A DNA stretch of 64,000 bases from Hysterangium stoloniferum (taxonomy: Eukaryota; Basidiomycota; Agaricomycetes; Hysterangiales; Hysterangiaceae): assembly GCA_015178975.1 (NCBI GenBank), contig WHVD01000085.1, forward strand, positions 1-64,000, in the 5' to 3' direction. The position numbers and the translations under genes were made by a program. Below are positions 1-12,945 of the stretch, piece after piece. Numbering within the stretch: the stretch's first letter is position 1; each line of letters opens with the position of its first letter. The notes beneath the pieces were generated by a model. It saw only the letters and a list, made by a program, of their open reading frames with translations. It did not search any database and was not told where the DNA came from.

Positions 1-18
1 GGTCCACAGTCCAATAGG

Positions 19-1204
19 GTGACTAGCCGATATGCGAGAGAGTTTTCGCAAGTGCCTGAGGGTGGATACTTCGCCGTCGGAGGGCAAGGACAATTCGGAC
101 CACCCTCTGATCCGAGCAGTTCCTCCAGTAGCGATGGGTCAGAGGAATCGTCAAGTAGCACTACAACCGAATGGTCAGCTAATAGGAGTGCAGACTCACC
201 TAATTCTGGGTCGGAGTCAGAGGACAATATTGGAGGCCCATCGAAAGCAGGCCAGAAGAAGAATAGAAAGAAAAACTCACCCAGTTCTCAACGGATAAAA
301 TCTGAAAGACGCAAGCAGTCCACAGCTGATGCCAAGTGGACTAAGAAACTTTTAGTGGGAGTCAAGACAAAGCAAGCTGTGGTGTACACTGGCATGGCTG
401 ACCTTGACGTCCTGGAAGCCTTTGTATATGCCTATGATCTGTGGACAGAAATCAATGGGTTAGATCGGAAATGGGCTGTGAAGTTAATAATTTACTTCTT
501 GGATGGCAAGGCCAGCGCATTCTATATGAAACATGTGGCCTTGAGCCGGAAACGATGGACACTAAAAGCCGTTTATGACGGACTTTTTGATTATTGTTTT
601 CCTGCAGATTATAAGCTGAGGTTGCGGAAACAATTGACCTCAGCCCGGCAGGGTGGAAATTGTTTCCGTGACTTTGCACGCGATGTGGAGAACAGTGCTA
701 CACGTTTCCCTGATATGCAAGAGCGTCAGCTTAAACAAATTGTGTGGGATGGGGTGCACCACTATATCAAAGAAAAGTGGTTGGATAATGGTTTAAATCC
801 AGACAATACCTCGTGGAAGCGACTCATCAAAACAGCAACACGATTTGAAGCTGCTCAGGAATTTCGTCAGGCAGAGAAAGGACGACGAGAGACCCCTTCG
901 ACGGGATCAACCCGATCCTGGCCACGACAGAATGAGCAGGCTAAACAGACAGCGGGTCAGACTGACAGTATGCGAAATACTTTTTCGTCCTACCACTGCC
1001 TCAGGGTCAGGTGTAACGGGAACTGCGACGAAAGTGCAGCAGCAAAAACTCAGTCGAATGGAAATGAATCAGCTTCGGGCAGAGGGGAGGTGTTTCATGT
1101 GTAAGAAAGAAGGTCATGAAGCCCGAAATTGCCCTCAGGGGAAGGTTGTGCCTGCTCCAAAATGGGGAAACCATGTATCAGCTGGGTCTGTGAGGGTGCA
1201 ATGA
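19..1204 (+). pseudogene. gag: Retrotransposon Gag polyprotein, frameshifted
   Basis: The first frame (19-1104) has a Ser-rich acidic N-terminus, a basic stretch and a Retrotrans_gag-like region around residues 120-290. The CCHC zinc knuckle (CFMCKKEGHEARNC, about 1097-1140) lies in the +1 frame, open 845-1204. A single-base frameshift around 950-990 has therefore split capsid from nucleocapsid. That second frame ends in TGA at 1202-1204 and the same frame then continues into pol, so a CGA-to-TGA change is the simplest reading. The product would form the virus-like particle and bind element RNA. The true start may lie upstream of the window. Confidence 0.85.
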
Positions 1205-1213
1205 CTTGCCAAA

Positions 1214-4200
1214 TTGGAAAAGAAGAAGGAGCAGGTTGACATACCTCTTCGAATGGCCTCCTTCATAATGAGCACCGTGGAGATCCAGCAGGAATTTGAT
1301 ACTTTGCACGATCGCATTTACGCTGCCTGGCTGCAGAAGTCAATTACAGAATTCTTCGGGCCAGACACAGCCATAGCTGAGGGACATAATCCGTTGACAC
1401 GGTTTGAGGTTACCTACTCACTTATGGCCTTTCTGGTGAAGGATAATGTCTTACCCGGAACTCTCCTGCGAATTGCAAAGAGAGATTGTAGGGAGCCTGG
1501 GTATCGAGTGGCCCAAAGTATAGAAGATAACGAGCAATGGGCTGTGAAACGGCTCCCTGCCCAAAGCCCTGACCGAGCTAAGGTTGCATCAATTATACAG
1601 CAGTGTTGCTGTGTGCACTTCTCGAATTCTGATTCAGTTGCAGCTGGAATACGACACACTGAACATTTTCAGGTGGTGTTTGACCAGTTATACTGGACAT
1701 ACGAGATTATTGACTGCCTTCAACCCCAATTATACATGGCGATCAGCATGTCAGCCCTCTTCCACAGCGACTGGGCCATTTCACAAGTGGTTAGTACCGC
1801 TATAATCATGGAAGGATCAACAGAGTGGGAAGCGTTACCTGAGGATGATGACTCACCAAATTTAGGGAGCAAGCATGGGACAACAGCTTCTGGGGCTTTG
1901 AAGGAGTACTCCCTGCCAGAAGAAGCGTTGCAGGAAGGCATTTCCCCTGATCTGCGCTTTAGGGTTTACACAGAAGAAGAAGGACTCCGTATCTGGGATG
2001 AGGCCAATACTGATCTCCCATTATTTATGCCTTGGTCAGTTGTAAGGCTTAATGAGGACTTCGAAGATAAAATACAGGCAGTATATGAGGAACACATACC
2101 TGGGTTCTCCCGCGATATGCCCGCCTTTAGAAGATACTGTCGAGATGCAATGTGCCAGTTGTTGGAGCTTCGCTTCCGTGTATATTATACGACGAGTATC
2201 TGTCGAGATGTCTATGGTGTGGAAAGATGGCGGTTCCGAGTCCGTTGTACCGCTGGACGATATGAGATTCACGATTGGGAGTTGGCTGTTAAGTACATAG
2301 TGACTCCAGACCACCTACAACGTGAGGAGTGGAGCATTCCTCAGATACTAGCTCACCAGGCAACCACGGGGGATTCGTCCGAGGCTAGCATTTTTGTAAA
2401 TGCTGTCCATATCCCTAAGGGGAAGCCAGCTGAAAAAAAACATGATCAGTTGCGCTATGGAGGTCTCAAAACAGTCGAGTGTACCTCAATGCAACCCAAG
2501 GATTTTACTCGCTGGTTGCCAAAACCAGTTGTCATTGAAGTGCTCATCAATGGTCAACCAGTGAAGGCTCTCATCGATAGCGGGTCACTTGCGGATTTTA
2601 TGTCAACAGCCTTGGTGGATCAGCTTCAGGTCCTTAAGGAACCACTGACCCTTCAGTTGGCTGTACATGGATCACGGTCCAAGATCAACTTTTCCACAAT
2701 GGCTCAGTTTACCTACCAGGGTATAAGTTGTTCTCGCCGTTTTGACGTGGCTAACCTTGATTCCTATGACTTGATATTGGGAACTCCATTTATTTTTCAA
2801 CACCGAGTTATGCTTGGGTTGAATCCAACACGAGTTAACATCGGGTCAAACCTACCACTTCCCCTCGAAGGGGACACAGTCACCTTACTGCACTCCACGG
2901 CAGCAGAAATCTTTGAGGATGAGTTGGAAAGGTTACGGGTGGACTTACGTGCTGAAGCAGCTGACCTTGATCCTGATACAGCATCAACGAGACTACCCCC
3001 ATTGCGGGCAGTCAATCATACTATCCCTCTGATAGACGAGGCGAAGGTTTACTCATGGCGACCATCCAAGTGCCCTGAAGCCATGCGTCAGCTGTGGCAT
3101 GATAAGAAGAATGCCTACTTACGAAATGGGCGGTGGAGAGTGGCGACGGCAGAATGCGTGTCCAATGCTAATTATTCCCGAAACCACCAAAGGCTGATGG
3201 AGCCTTGCGAATACGCACGGTGGTTGACAAGCATCAGCAAAATGCTAATACATATAAATTAGCCACACCTTTGCCAGATATCGAGGCGATCCTGCGGAAT
3301 GTGGTGCGTCATAAATATTGTAGCCTCATTGATGGCAAAGATGCATATGAGCAAATCCAAGTGGTACCTGAACACGTTTGCCGAACATTGTTCACCTCTC
3401 CTGATGGTACCATGGAAAGTTTGACATTGTAGATTGGTGACTGTAATGGACCATCCACATACCAGACTCTGATGAACCACATTTTTGCATCATACATCAG
3501 GGTGTTTATGGATGTATACCTCGACGACATTGTGGTATATTCGGATTCCATTGAAGATCACGTCAAGCACCTCCGAGTCATTTTCAAGGTGCTCCGTCAG
3601 GAGAAATTATACCTAGCAGTCGACAAGATGCATTTGTTCGCTTCGGAACTAAACATATTGGGGCATGTAATAAATGATAAAGGAGTAAAGATGGACCCAC
3701 ATAAGGTGAACACGGTAGCCAACTGGAAGGTGCCTACCAATAAGGCCCTCTTGGCTGGTTTTCTGGGAGCAGTTGGCTATCTGGCTAATAACTGCGAGGG
3801 CATTCGAATTCTGATGGCCAATCTTGCTGGGCTTACTGGTGTCAACAGGGTGTGGTGATGGGGAGCAACGGAACAACGTGCGTTTGATGATGTAAAGCGA
3901 ATTGTTCAGCTTCATCAAGATTGATATCGAATTGCTTTGGACTACTCACCGGGTCATTCAACCATCAACTTAGTTACAGATGCATGCTTGACAGGTGCCA
4001 GTGGTATCCTGAGTCAAGGCGCAGATATCAAAACGGCAGCTGTGGTGTCCTTCTGGTCCGGGAAGTTCACTTCAGCTCAACAGAACTATCCGGTGCATGA
4101 GCAGGAATTGTTGGCAATTGTCGAATCCTTGAAGCGGTTTCGTCCTCAGTTACTGGGAGTTAAGTTTCGAGTGTGTACTGACCATAAAGGAATAGAGTAT

Positions 4201-6297
4201 ATCCTTACACAGAAGAACCTATCTCCAAGGCAGACACATTGGCTGGACCTTTTGAACGAGTTTGACTTCGATATCCACTTTATTGCCGGAGAGTCAAATA
4301 CATTTGCCGATGCATTGTCGCGGATATATAGTAACGAACCTTTGGGAATTGTAAGGGCGGAGTCTGAGTATGTAACTGATGCTCCACTCCTGGATGATGA
4401 AGAGAAGGGAGCAAAGCCAGTCCCAAGGGTATGGGGGATAGGTGTGTCAACACCATTGTACATGGGGTCTACGGTACTGGTCACCAATGAACCTTCAAGG
4501 AGGTCGAGTAGGTTGGCCACTCGTCCGCATCCATCGTATGCAACCTTAGCTGGAATAGCATCACGGGGACAATGTGGCAGGAAGCCAGAAACACATACCG
4601 AGGGTCAGACCGGGGGAGGTTCCCCTGGTCATCCAGCAGAGAACCCACCACAGGAGATGGGGGCAGGTACACCTAGTGAAACCGCAGAACTCAGCCTTTC
4701 TGCGGAGAGTGCCCCACCATCAACAATGGAGGGCGGGAGGCACCAGTCACAAGGGAGATCGTTTTCCAATTTTTCTCTAGCAAATATTATGTCAGAGCCT
4801 AATCCAGGGTTGGACATTCCTGAGGTATTTCGTGGAAGGTATGGTACTGACCGTTTCTTTTCAAAAATATTGGCCGCACTGCAGGAGTATAAAGGCTTCG
4901 AGTCACAAAATGGCCTTTTGTTTTTCAATATGGCAGGGAGCAAACTCCTTTGTATCCCAGATATTGCTGTGGGCAACCGACGGGTGCGGGAAATGTTGAT
5001 TTCACATGCTCATTCGATTTTGGCTCATTTAGGAGCGCGGAAAACTGCCACATACTTGCGAGCAACGGTGTGGTGGCCATTGATGACAAAGGATGTTGAG
5101 GTGTTTTGCAGGTCATGTAGTGTGTGTGCTACATCCAAATCCGATACGCAGCGATCACAGGAACAACTCCGCACACTAGAAGTACCCTCACATCCATGGG
5201 AGGCCATTGGCATTGACTTTGTTGGTCCGTTGCCGGTGTCAAAGAATCGCCTTGGGGAGTTTGACAGCATTTGCGTAATCATCGACCATTTAACGTGTAT
5301 GGTCCATCTGGTTCCTGCGCAGACCAACTATACCGCTATTCACATGGCGGAAGTGATATTTGAACATGTTTATAAGTTGCATGGATTGCCAGTGAGGATT
5401 GTTAGTGACAGAGACTCACTGTTCACAAGCATATTCTGGAGAGAGATTCATTGGCTGATGGGAGTAGAGTTGCGGATGTCATCGGCGTATCACCCTCAGA
5501 CTGATGGAGCCACTGAACGAGCGAATCGGACTATGATGCAAATGTTGCGGCAGTGTGTAGCACCAAATCAGAGAGACTGGGTCTCAAAATTGCCCGCTAT
5601 CGAGTTCGCAATGAATAACGCTACATCCAAAACTACAGGGTTTTCTCCTTTTTTCCTGAATTATGGTCGGATGCCTCATCCAATGATCTGGGAGAAGAAC
5701 ACAATGTACCCTGGCGTCCAGGATTTTGCAGAGCAAATGAAATTGGTGATTATGACTGCCCACGACGAAATCCTCATCGCTAGGGTGAAGCAGACAAGGC
5801 AGGCCAATCGACACAGGCGGGCTGTTGATTTCAGAGTCAATGATCTCGTATATTTATCTACCAAGAACTTACGGTTGCTGAAGCATCGCACACGAAAGCT
5901 AGTACCCAAGTATATTGGGCCATTCAAGATCATTTGTGAACTTGAGCCAGGGGCCACTTATGAGCTGGAACTGTCCCCCGAGTTAAAGAGACAAGGGATT
6001 AACCCGTCATTTCATGCGTCCTTGTTGCGTATCCACATCCCGAATGACGATCGTCTATTTCCTGGCAGGCAGCTGAAACAGATTCCAGGGTTTGGCCAAT
6101 CATCTAGGGACTGGATCGTGGATAAGATTGTGGCTCACAGTGGGAAAGGCACTGATGCCTTGTTTGAGGTCGTATGGAATACCGGGCAAAATACTTGGCT
6201 TCCATATAGAGATGTGCAGAACTTGCTGCCCTTGCAGGCATACCTGGAGGCTGTTGGTGTTGCAAATGTACGATCATTGAAAACGGGGTCCGGGTGA
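1214..6297 (+). pseudogene. pol: Gypsy Pol polyprotein (protease-RT-RNase H-integrase-chromodomain), disrupted
   Basis: The frame from 1214 carries an aspartic protease with the DSG active site (ALIDSGSLADF, near 2570-2600). A frameshift near 3205-3262 moves the reading to the frame holding RT, with the catalytic YLDD intact near 3515. In that frame there are three stops: TAG 3430-3432, TGA 3856-3858 and TGA 3922-3924. From 3937 the frame is open to 6297. It holds RNase H (LVTDACLTGASG), the integrase HHCC zinc finger (HAHSILAHLG...CRSCSVC), the integrase DDE residues (GIDFVG, SDRDSLF, ATERANR) and a chromodomain at the C-terminus (WIVDKIVAH...TWLPYRDV). A 100-residue low-complexity spacer separates RNase H from integrase. 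The integrase half looks unbroken; the RT half is dead. Confidence 0.92.
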
Positions 6298-6315
6298 TCT
6301 ATCGATCCCACAAGA

Positions 6316-7044
6316 ATGGGTCTGCGGGCTAAAGAGAACGATCGGTTGTCAGTGTCTCACCTGTCAAGCGTGCAGTGTTTACCATGTATTTATGTTGGAT
6401 CAGCTACACCTATTGATATTCCTTCCTCCTCGGGCTGTCACACCATGTCTACCGAGGATGGCCAGACACAGATGGCTTCAGAGTTCTTCACTGCGACTTT
6501 AAATGCTGTACGCGATAGCGCTCTGAAAGGGGTGCAGATCGCGTGGGCATTACAAAGGGAAGAGGTCGAGAGGGCTCACCAACATATTATTGAAATGCAG
6601 GAGCAACAAAGGCGTATGATGACTGATAACACCACTACGCCTCACACTAGGGGCCGCACGCGCATGTGGAGGGAGCAGAATCGGTCTGTGACATTAGTGG
6701 ACAGATTAGAGGCACGTGGGATGACTCCACGGCAGCGCGACAGGGAACAGGGTAGTAGTTGTGGCCGCCATGGAAAACGAAAGAAGCAGAGGGTCGGTTC
6801 TTCTACTGAGGGGTCACTTCTTCAGCGGATTGAACCTATTGCCGCGCTGCAGGAAAGGATGGCGCAAGCTAGTAGTATTGCTACTACGGCTAGCAAACAT
6901 CGTACGGCACAGGAAGCTTCAATGTGGGGTGGAAGGGGTCATGACGCGACCATGTCGATGGAAACGGATATTGGGAGTGGTGGGCAGGATTGGAGCGACG
7001 AACTTGACGAGTTGGAGCAAGGGGTTATGGAACTACACAGTTGA
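6316..7044 (+). CDS. Extra ORF between pol and 3' LTR of the gypsy element, unknown function
   Basis: A 242-residue frame starts 19 bases after the pol stop and ends about 50 bases before the 3' LTR, so it sits in the envelope/third-ORF position. I see no membrane helix, signal peptide or envelope motif. The protein is hydrophilic, Gln/Arg/Glu-rich and probably helical in its middle (REEVERAHQHIIEMQEQQRR), with a basic patch (GRHGKRKKQR) and an acidic C-terminus (DWSDELDELEQ). The first ATG of the frame is at 6316; an internal Met (MSTEDGQTQM) near 6445 is another possible start. It has no stop, unlike pol. It may be an accessory element protein or a captured fragment; I do not recognise it. 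Confidence 0.5.
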   Translation: MGLRAKENDRLSVSHLSSVQCLPCIYVGSATPIDIPSSSGCHTMSTEDGQTQMASEFFTATLNAVRDSALKGVQIAWALQREEVERAHQHIIEMQEQQRRMMTDNTTTPHTRGRTRMWREQNRSVTLVDRLEARGMTPRQRDREQGSSCGRHGKRKKQRVGSSTEGSLLQRIEPIAALQERMAQASSIATTASKHRTAQEASMWGGRGHDATMSMETDIGSGGQDWSDELDELEQGVMELHS

Positions 7045-7081
7045 GTCAGTCCGCCGAGAGTTGCACATTGCCTTGCTGGCA

Positions 7082-7096
7082 GTGTGGGAGGGCGGG
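7082..7096 (+). other. Polypurine tract of the gypsy element
   Basis: A G-rich purine run (GTGTGGGAGGGCGGG) lies directly before the TGTAACA start of the 3' LTR, where plus-strand DNA synthesis is primed in LTR retrotransposons. Confidence 0.6.
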
Positions 7097-7364
7097 TGTA
7101 ACAGTAGCGGACTTGGGTTAGGGAGGACTTGGCATCGGGCTGTTGGGCCCGTATGACCGGAGGTGTCTTAGAATACTATTGTGTTTGTTTCACGGGGTTT
7201 TTGACTGGTTGCCCGGGGCTCTACTACTATTATCATAAATAGGTAGATATCTTGTATGGTTACGATAGTCTCTTATGAATAGGAACCTAGTCCTACTCAT
7301 TTCCTTCCCTTTTGCAAGAGCTCTCTGAGGGATTACGCTACATCTTCATAGCGGAACCCTTACA
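7097..7364 (+). repeat. Probable 3' LTR of the gypsy element (268 bp)
   Basis: Begins TGTAACAG directly after the polypurine tract and ends CCCTTACA, giving TG...CA ends with short inverted termini (TGTAA/TTACA). The partner LTR is outside the window, so the ends rest on these signals alone. Confidence 0.55.
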
Positions 7365-8000
7365 ATAGTAGAAGGCTCTCCCAATCGCGCAAGTCTGAGG
7401 CGCCTTCATTCATTTAGCTACGTATATAAACACTAAAGAATAAAATTATACAAAGGAAACATAGTAAAATAATGAATACATGAAACAAGGGGACAAAGGG
7501 AGCCAACTTGAAAAAAAACAAAGAGAGCTGGTTGTGACACGAGCTTAGGTGATGCTCGAAATCAAACACCCAAAGAACATGGGCTCGTTTCTCTTGGGGC
7601 CGTATGCCAGACAGCATGCAAGAAATTGTTAGAAGTTAGAATTGACTATGGTTATGTCCTCTATTCTTAGCTTCCCGAAACAATCCAAGGGCTTGATTAC
7701 CCGAAGGGTCAAATTGAACCGGATTTAGGAAATTTCAGGAAGCTAGAATTGCTGAGAGCTTTCATAAAGAGCTTTATGTTGATGCAACGGTGGGGGGGGA
7801 AGGGTATGCGCCGGCACACGGTGGACGCAAGCAAAAACAAGCTGAGATTACTGGACTACTACAAAGCCTTGCTAAGTATGTTGATCATGACTCTTTGTGA
7901 CAAAGCTAACTTTATGCCATCCTTTTCACGATGAAACCGCGCTAAATTAATCAAAGGAAGATGAGATGAAAGCCGAAAGACAGTTGATGTTGGCAAAGAG
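7365..8000. other. No gene recognised
   Basis: Right flank of the gypsy element. Short frames here have no recognisable motif and are probably chance. It is not related to the blocks that follow. Confidence 0.4.
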
Positions 8001-9690
8001 CTGCCTCGATGGCAGCAGGAGAATATCAAGCTGATCGATACAACGAGGCAAGCGGAGCCCCCAGATCATGGAGGTTTCACAAGTGTTCTTCTAATGAAAT
8101 TATAATAGAACAGCTACCATTCCGAAGCACATATATAGACAAGTTTGGCAATCAAGCTCCTAATGCAATGTATCTCAGTCCAAATCGAACTTGGCTTGGA
8201 TAGTGTGTTTGGGCTTATGATAATCATCGCCTATTATTACCAAGAAGCCGTGTCAGCGGCTGTCTACCAAACGGACAGTGAGCCTTGGCGTGGGCATGAA
8301 AGGGCTCCTCCGCCTGACGGAACGGGCATCGATCACTCTTTATGTAATTGTAAGTTTCTATCAGGTGGTAATAGTGGCTATTATCCGCAACTGGGTACGC
8401 GACACAACACTTGTCAATCATTGTTGAGGAAAAATTCCTGCTGACAGAGCATTCCATATATAGATATATATTGGGAACTTGCGCAGAGCACAGTAGATAT
8501 AGGACTTGATAAAGTGACTTTACAAAAGTGAATCCGTATATCTATTGAAGATAAGCAGTCCGGGTAAAGCGTCGGGTCAATTGCAAGATAATAGAGAGAG
8601 TCGATCAATTTAGTTTGGGAATTAAGTGTGCGTGTCCATGCATTCACTTTACATGATATCTTTCAACCCTTATTTAATCCCCAACAATGGTGCCACAATC
8701 TCAAGTGACTGGATATTGTGCTCGAATCGTTTAGATAGTTGTCCAAATAACTTGAAATTCACTTCTTTTTTTGGGTTCGATGCCTATCTCCAGTAGGAAG
8801 ATGTCGGAGAAATAGAACATTCTTCCTGAACAGGTGCTGAAGCGGCCTGATTAGGCCTTAGCTATCTCAATTTTGCTGGGCCTATCTCAATTTTAAAACC
8901 CTCGACGTTTGGGATCTTCAGAGGCACTGTATGTCCATAATTCGGGTGCGCCGGACATTGCAGCAATAGATCCAGCAACTGGAACTCGAATGTGTGAGCA
9001 ACGTCCGTTGTTTGGCACCGATCCAAGGATCCTTATGTAAACGCATAACGGTCTACTCTCGAGATAGTGTGTTATACTATATCGGGTTTTGTGCCTGCGA
9101 TCATAATCGCCTGTCATCGCCCAAAAGGCCGTGCTTCTAACAAACCGACGAACTGAACCTTGACGGGACAAGGGTTCGTCGATTATCTTAATATTTAGAA
9201 CTTATGTGCTTTCTATTATATCGGTTCGACGTCGATCATTTCAATTTGGGGGACGAAGGATGCATGCCCAACACATTCACTCTACATTAAATCTGCCAAT
9301 CATTCAACCCTTATTTTCCAAGGAGTGTTGGATTGTTTTTTAACAATTCACAACCTAGAATCTTCCATAAAGAACGAAAAATAACTAGAAACTCATTTTG
9401 GGAAGATTGATTAATTTTTTCCCTTCGATGCCTATTTCTAGCCCGAAAACTCAGGTCCCGTGGGTGACAGGTCTTTACTAAACCACATTCTGATGAACGT
9501 AGATACAGCGGGACTGCTCCACTTTAGAAGTTTGATAGATTCTATGCGATATTTTGTTTGAATAAACGTTGAATAGACGAGAAGTGTATCCATCATGCCT
9601 ACCATATTCCATCATGAGCCTTGTCACAATTGTTTGAGCCATGAGATTGTCGATCATACGAGCCGTGGGCTAGGCAAAAATTTTAAGTTT
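8001..9690. repeat. Mosaic of fragments from the membrane-protein gene blocks
   Basis: 8230-8680 resembles the DNA downstream of copies B and D (compare 41260-41700). 8898-8986 is an exon-6 scrap. 8987-9060 resembles the region downstream of copy E (44661-44720). 9100-9170 again resembles the B/D downstream region. The order differs from the intact blocks, so this is a rearranged, decayed block end. No intact gene is present. Confidence 0.6.
8898..8986 (+). pseudogene. Exon-6 fragment of the 8-Cys membrane-protein family (relic H)
   Basis: About 90 bases match the exon-6 segment that encodes the VWD..AAL..HNSGAPD linker region of copies A-F. The upstream and downstream exons are missing, and the sequence runs straight into DNA resembling the region downstream of copy E. 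It is too short to encode anything. Confidence 0.6.
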
Positions 9691-9922
9691 GAGAAGTAAC
9701 TATATAGATGTAGAGTATTTTACTTACGTATTGTGACTTAACTTGTCCTCGATAGAACGTGACTTTACAATTTAGTTGCCTCTCTTTAAAACATGTTGCG
9801 GTAAGACACTTTTAACAATCTGCACTTGTTCCCGCTATACCAGGTCAAAAAAGCCTTTGGCAGGAGCGATTTGGTGGCAAACCATTCATCTAACTCGTTT
9901 TCGCTCTCGTTGACAACTTCTT

Positions 9923-11276
9923 ATGCTCTCTTTGTGGGTTGTCGCAGGGTGTAGCTCTCGCATCTACACACCGAAGCATTGCGACGGCGGTACGTGCCTC
10001 TGTCGCTGAAAATAACTTCCCACTGAGCGATGTTATTAAGACGACCAACGTAAATTATACTGTAGACCGATGGGTCAGTAATATTCATTCTAACTCGACT
10101 TGTGAGTTTACGTGCCATTTTATATAGACTTATAATCAAGAGAATTTCAGTCCATGGCTGGGTAAGTAAAATTTTCCACAATTCAAATCTAAATACAATC
10201 TCAGCTTGATTCAATGTAGTGGCTTCTGCGCTTCAGGCAGCGTGCAACGGTGGCAGTATGTTCTTTTTCTCATTTTTCCCCTTAGACCATTTACACAGGT
10301 ATTCTCCAGACTGGAATATCTCTCCATTAGACCCAGATATATATTACACTGGTCCCTACCAAGGCGAATCAAACAAATGTATATGCAGTACGGTACTTTA
10401 CTCGCTCATGTCAGCCTGTGGTGCATGTCAGGGACGCGGTATCTCGACGTAAGCACTCATTACGGATATTTTAATTACCTATTCATCTATCATTTACCAT
10501 CCTTAACAGGTGGAGTCAATGGAGCCTAAACTGCACAGCTTCAGACATCGCCATCGGCCAATTTCTCGTCACAATCCCGCCAGGTTTATCCATCCCTAGC
10601 TGGGCTTACCTCAATGTTACAAGTCTCAACGTTTGGGACCCATAAGCAGCTCTTATTTCCCATAATTCCGGCGCACCGGACAGTACAGTAGCAGCTTCAG
10701 CAACAGGAACTCTAGCATCAACTGGAACTCTGACGTCGGTTGGAACTCTGGCGTCAGTCGGAACTCTGCAACAGGAACTCCAACGTCAACCGGAACTCCG
10801 CATAAGAAATCGAACCAGACAGGCGCGATTGCAGGAGGTGTTGTAGGAGGCGTTGTAGGACTTGCGTTGATTGCCATGACTGTGTACGCCTTAATGAGGT
10901 CGCGCAATACCACGCCCCAAGTTTCCACGCCCCAAATTTCCAGTGGTGATGGAGAAAAGTCTGCTCTGGCGGTCAGCGCATGCTCTGGCGGATTCCCCTC
11001 GCCAATTGTCCCAATGCAGACTGAGCCATGCAATTATTATGTAAAGCCTTCGGTGCTATGACGTTTCCTATAACTTACTTTCATCCTCACCAGAATCCTT
11101 CTGATCCGAGTACATCTCCCAACGCTTCTGCTCCAACACTCCCCTCATACGCGCCTGCGGTCGTCTCCTCTGGCAACGTAGCTGCATACTATCATCCGCA
11201 GAATCCCGGGGCATTACCCACCAACGGCAGTCTCAGCGGACAGTATAGAGGGGTTCCTGAGCTATATGAACCTTAA
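9923..11276 (+). pseudogene. 8-Cys ectodomain single-pass membrane protein, copy A (pseudogene)
   Basis: Seven exons by alignment with the intact paralogues: 9923-9989, 10041-10073, 10128-10161, 10220-10255, 10310-10448, 10510-11040, 11094-11276. The ectodomain motif CICSTVLYSLMSACGACQ (exon 5), the glycine-rich membrane helix and the cytoplasmic tail are present. Defects are a one-base insertion in the signal-peptide exon (GCAGGGTGTAGC against GCGGTTGTAGC in C), a TAA at 10643-10645 where copy F has TCA, and a shift in the repeated linker before 10800. The SPC cysteine of exon 3 is Trp (SPWL). Copies A and C are close relatives, sharing the NPSDPST exon-7 start and the ELYEP ending. Confidence 0.8.
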
Positions 11277-12936
11277 CGGTGATCAAGTGGTCATCACGTC
11301 TTTAGTCCATTGGTGATTGAAGGCGAGGCAAGGGTAATTATCCCTAGCTTGCACTGTACTGTTAACCCTTATCTCCACTTACTCACAACGGTTGACTTAA
11401 TATTTTCGCTCTCTTTATGAACTCCTCGGAGCTATACCGTGATCTAAACCCCTTCGCTATTGTTAGGACAATCTATGGCGTTCTTGACTTGGTTGATAGA
11501 TACAAAAAACCGTCATATGTATTTGTGTAGATGGATTAACTCATCGTATTCAATGTTCAGGTATAATTGTCTTTGTGTCCTTCAAGGAGCGTCGCACCCA
11601 TGAGGATGCCACTTGAAGCCGAATCCATGACTCCCCCGGTCCAGTATAGACTCATTTACTGAATTCATACGGTCTACTCTCGACGGTTATTTTGTACAGC
11701 GGATTTGGAAACAAAAAGGGCATGAAAATAGCACCGTATACCGTGAGCTACATAGCAAAACCGCGTGCGTGGCACTCCACCGCTTGCAACATCCTGATTA
11801 AAATATTTCAACACTTTAATGATTAATATCATCGTCGAAGCACTTAGCAATCTGATATGTGTGAAGTGGTCCCTCTGATCAGCGATCATGGCGCAGAGCA
11901 GGTGAAGGTATACACTAGAAGTCTTGTAAAATTAGCCAACGAAGTGTGATTTCACGCTATCTTTGGAATATATATTTGTGGTGTGTCTATGTATGCATTG
12001 AAGGCTTCCGTTGACGGCTCCCTGACCTGTATTAAAGCACTTATAGTGGACTGTAAATTTCACTTCGAATCTTTCAAGCCCAACAAAAGTACTGGAGGAG
12101 AGATTTGAAAAATATTATGTCGTTCAATTTACAACATATTATTTCGTTAGTAGGAATGCAGGAGGATAATACAGAGGAGCCACGGGTGCTTTTGGATGAT
12201 AAAAATGATGTCTTTTGCTAATTGCGTGCATAGCAAATAAAGCGTTGGTTAACATCGCTGGTCCGCCACATCAAATTCATATTTATTGGCAACGAATCCA
12301 CTCTAATGACCATATTGAAAATTTTAGGGCATCACTCGTTAGAAAGGCCTAAAACTTGAGTAAATATATTTAACTACTCATATACACTGATTCTCAATCA
12401 TAGCAGAGCTAGCCGGTCTAGGGGAATATTTATCTAATAAATACCTCATCTAGTCTAATCACCTACCAACCTAGTAGCTGTACACGCCTTCCTGATGGTG
12501 TGTCTGGTCTGGTGCACTTCCGATGCGAGAGAACATCAATAATTCGCCCCATAATTTCCAACGAGTGCCAAATTGCCAATAGTACTGTCATAACATTACG
12601 CAATTGGTTTGGTATTATCTTGTCAAATTATTTAACAATTTACCGCTTCCATGGGTCTAAAATAATTCTAAATCCACTTTGAGATGATTTGGCTGTCATT
12701 CATGTAAGTGAGCTCCTTTCACCTGTCATGCAATTGAATATGGCGCCACTCCATTTTGGGTCCGACCAATAGAACGTTGATTATCATGCGAGAGTTTGCT
12801 TTTTGATGAAAAAAGAATGATGTGTTATCATGTGTAACTTCTTTCAGCGATGACAATGCAAGCAATCTCGTGATGGGATCGTGGAAGCCTTGCACGAGCT
12901 GTAAACTTTGAGTTTGAGCAGGTCCCACAAGGAAGT
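11277..12936. repeat. Intergenic DNA between copies A and B, duplicated at 37801-39610
   Basis: No gene recognised. The stretch parallels the DNA between copies C and D with scattered substitutions and short indels. It provides the empty site (12241-12275) for the 127-bp element inserted at 38782 in the other block. Confidence 0.65.
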
Positions 12937-12939
12937 ACA

Positions 12940-12945
12940 TATATA
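12940..12945 (+). promoter_or_regulatory. TATA-like box upstream of copy B
   Basis: TATATA about 80 bases before the ATG. Copies D (39615) and F (46891) have similar sequences 85-100 bases upstream of theirs. Confidence 0.4.

Larger units (their letters stand above)
1..7364 (+). mobile_element. Ty3/gypsy chromovirus-type LTR retrotransposon, 5' end outside window, degenerate
   Basis: Gag with a zinc knuckle, then protease, reverse transcriptase, RNase H, integrase and a C-terminal chromodomain follow in Ty3/gypsy order on the plus strand. They are followed by an extra ORF, a purine-rich tract and a probable 3' LTR. The 5' LTR and primer site lie left of base 1. Frameshifts and several in-frame stops make it non-autonomous. 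Confidence 0.93.

Noticed and set aside
1..7364. An envelope gene making the gypsy element a retrovirus
   Set aside because: The ORF downstream of pol has no signal peptide, membrane helix or fusion-like segment.
9939..10127. 62-aa frame reading VALASTHRSIATAV... through TTNVNYTVDRW
   Set aside because: It reads straight through introns 1 and 2 of copy A from a non-ATG start; the paralogues need these introns to be spliced.
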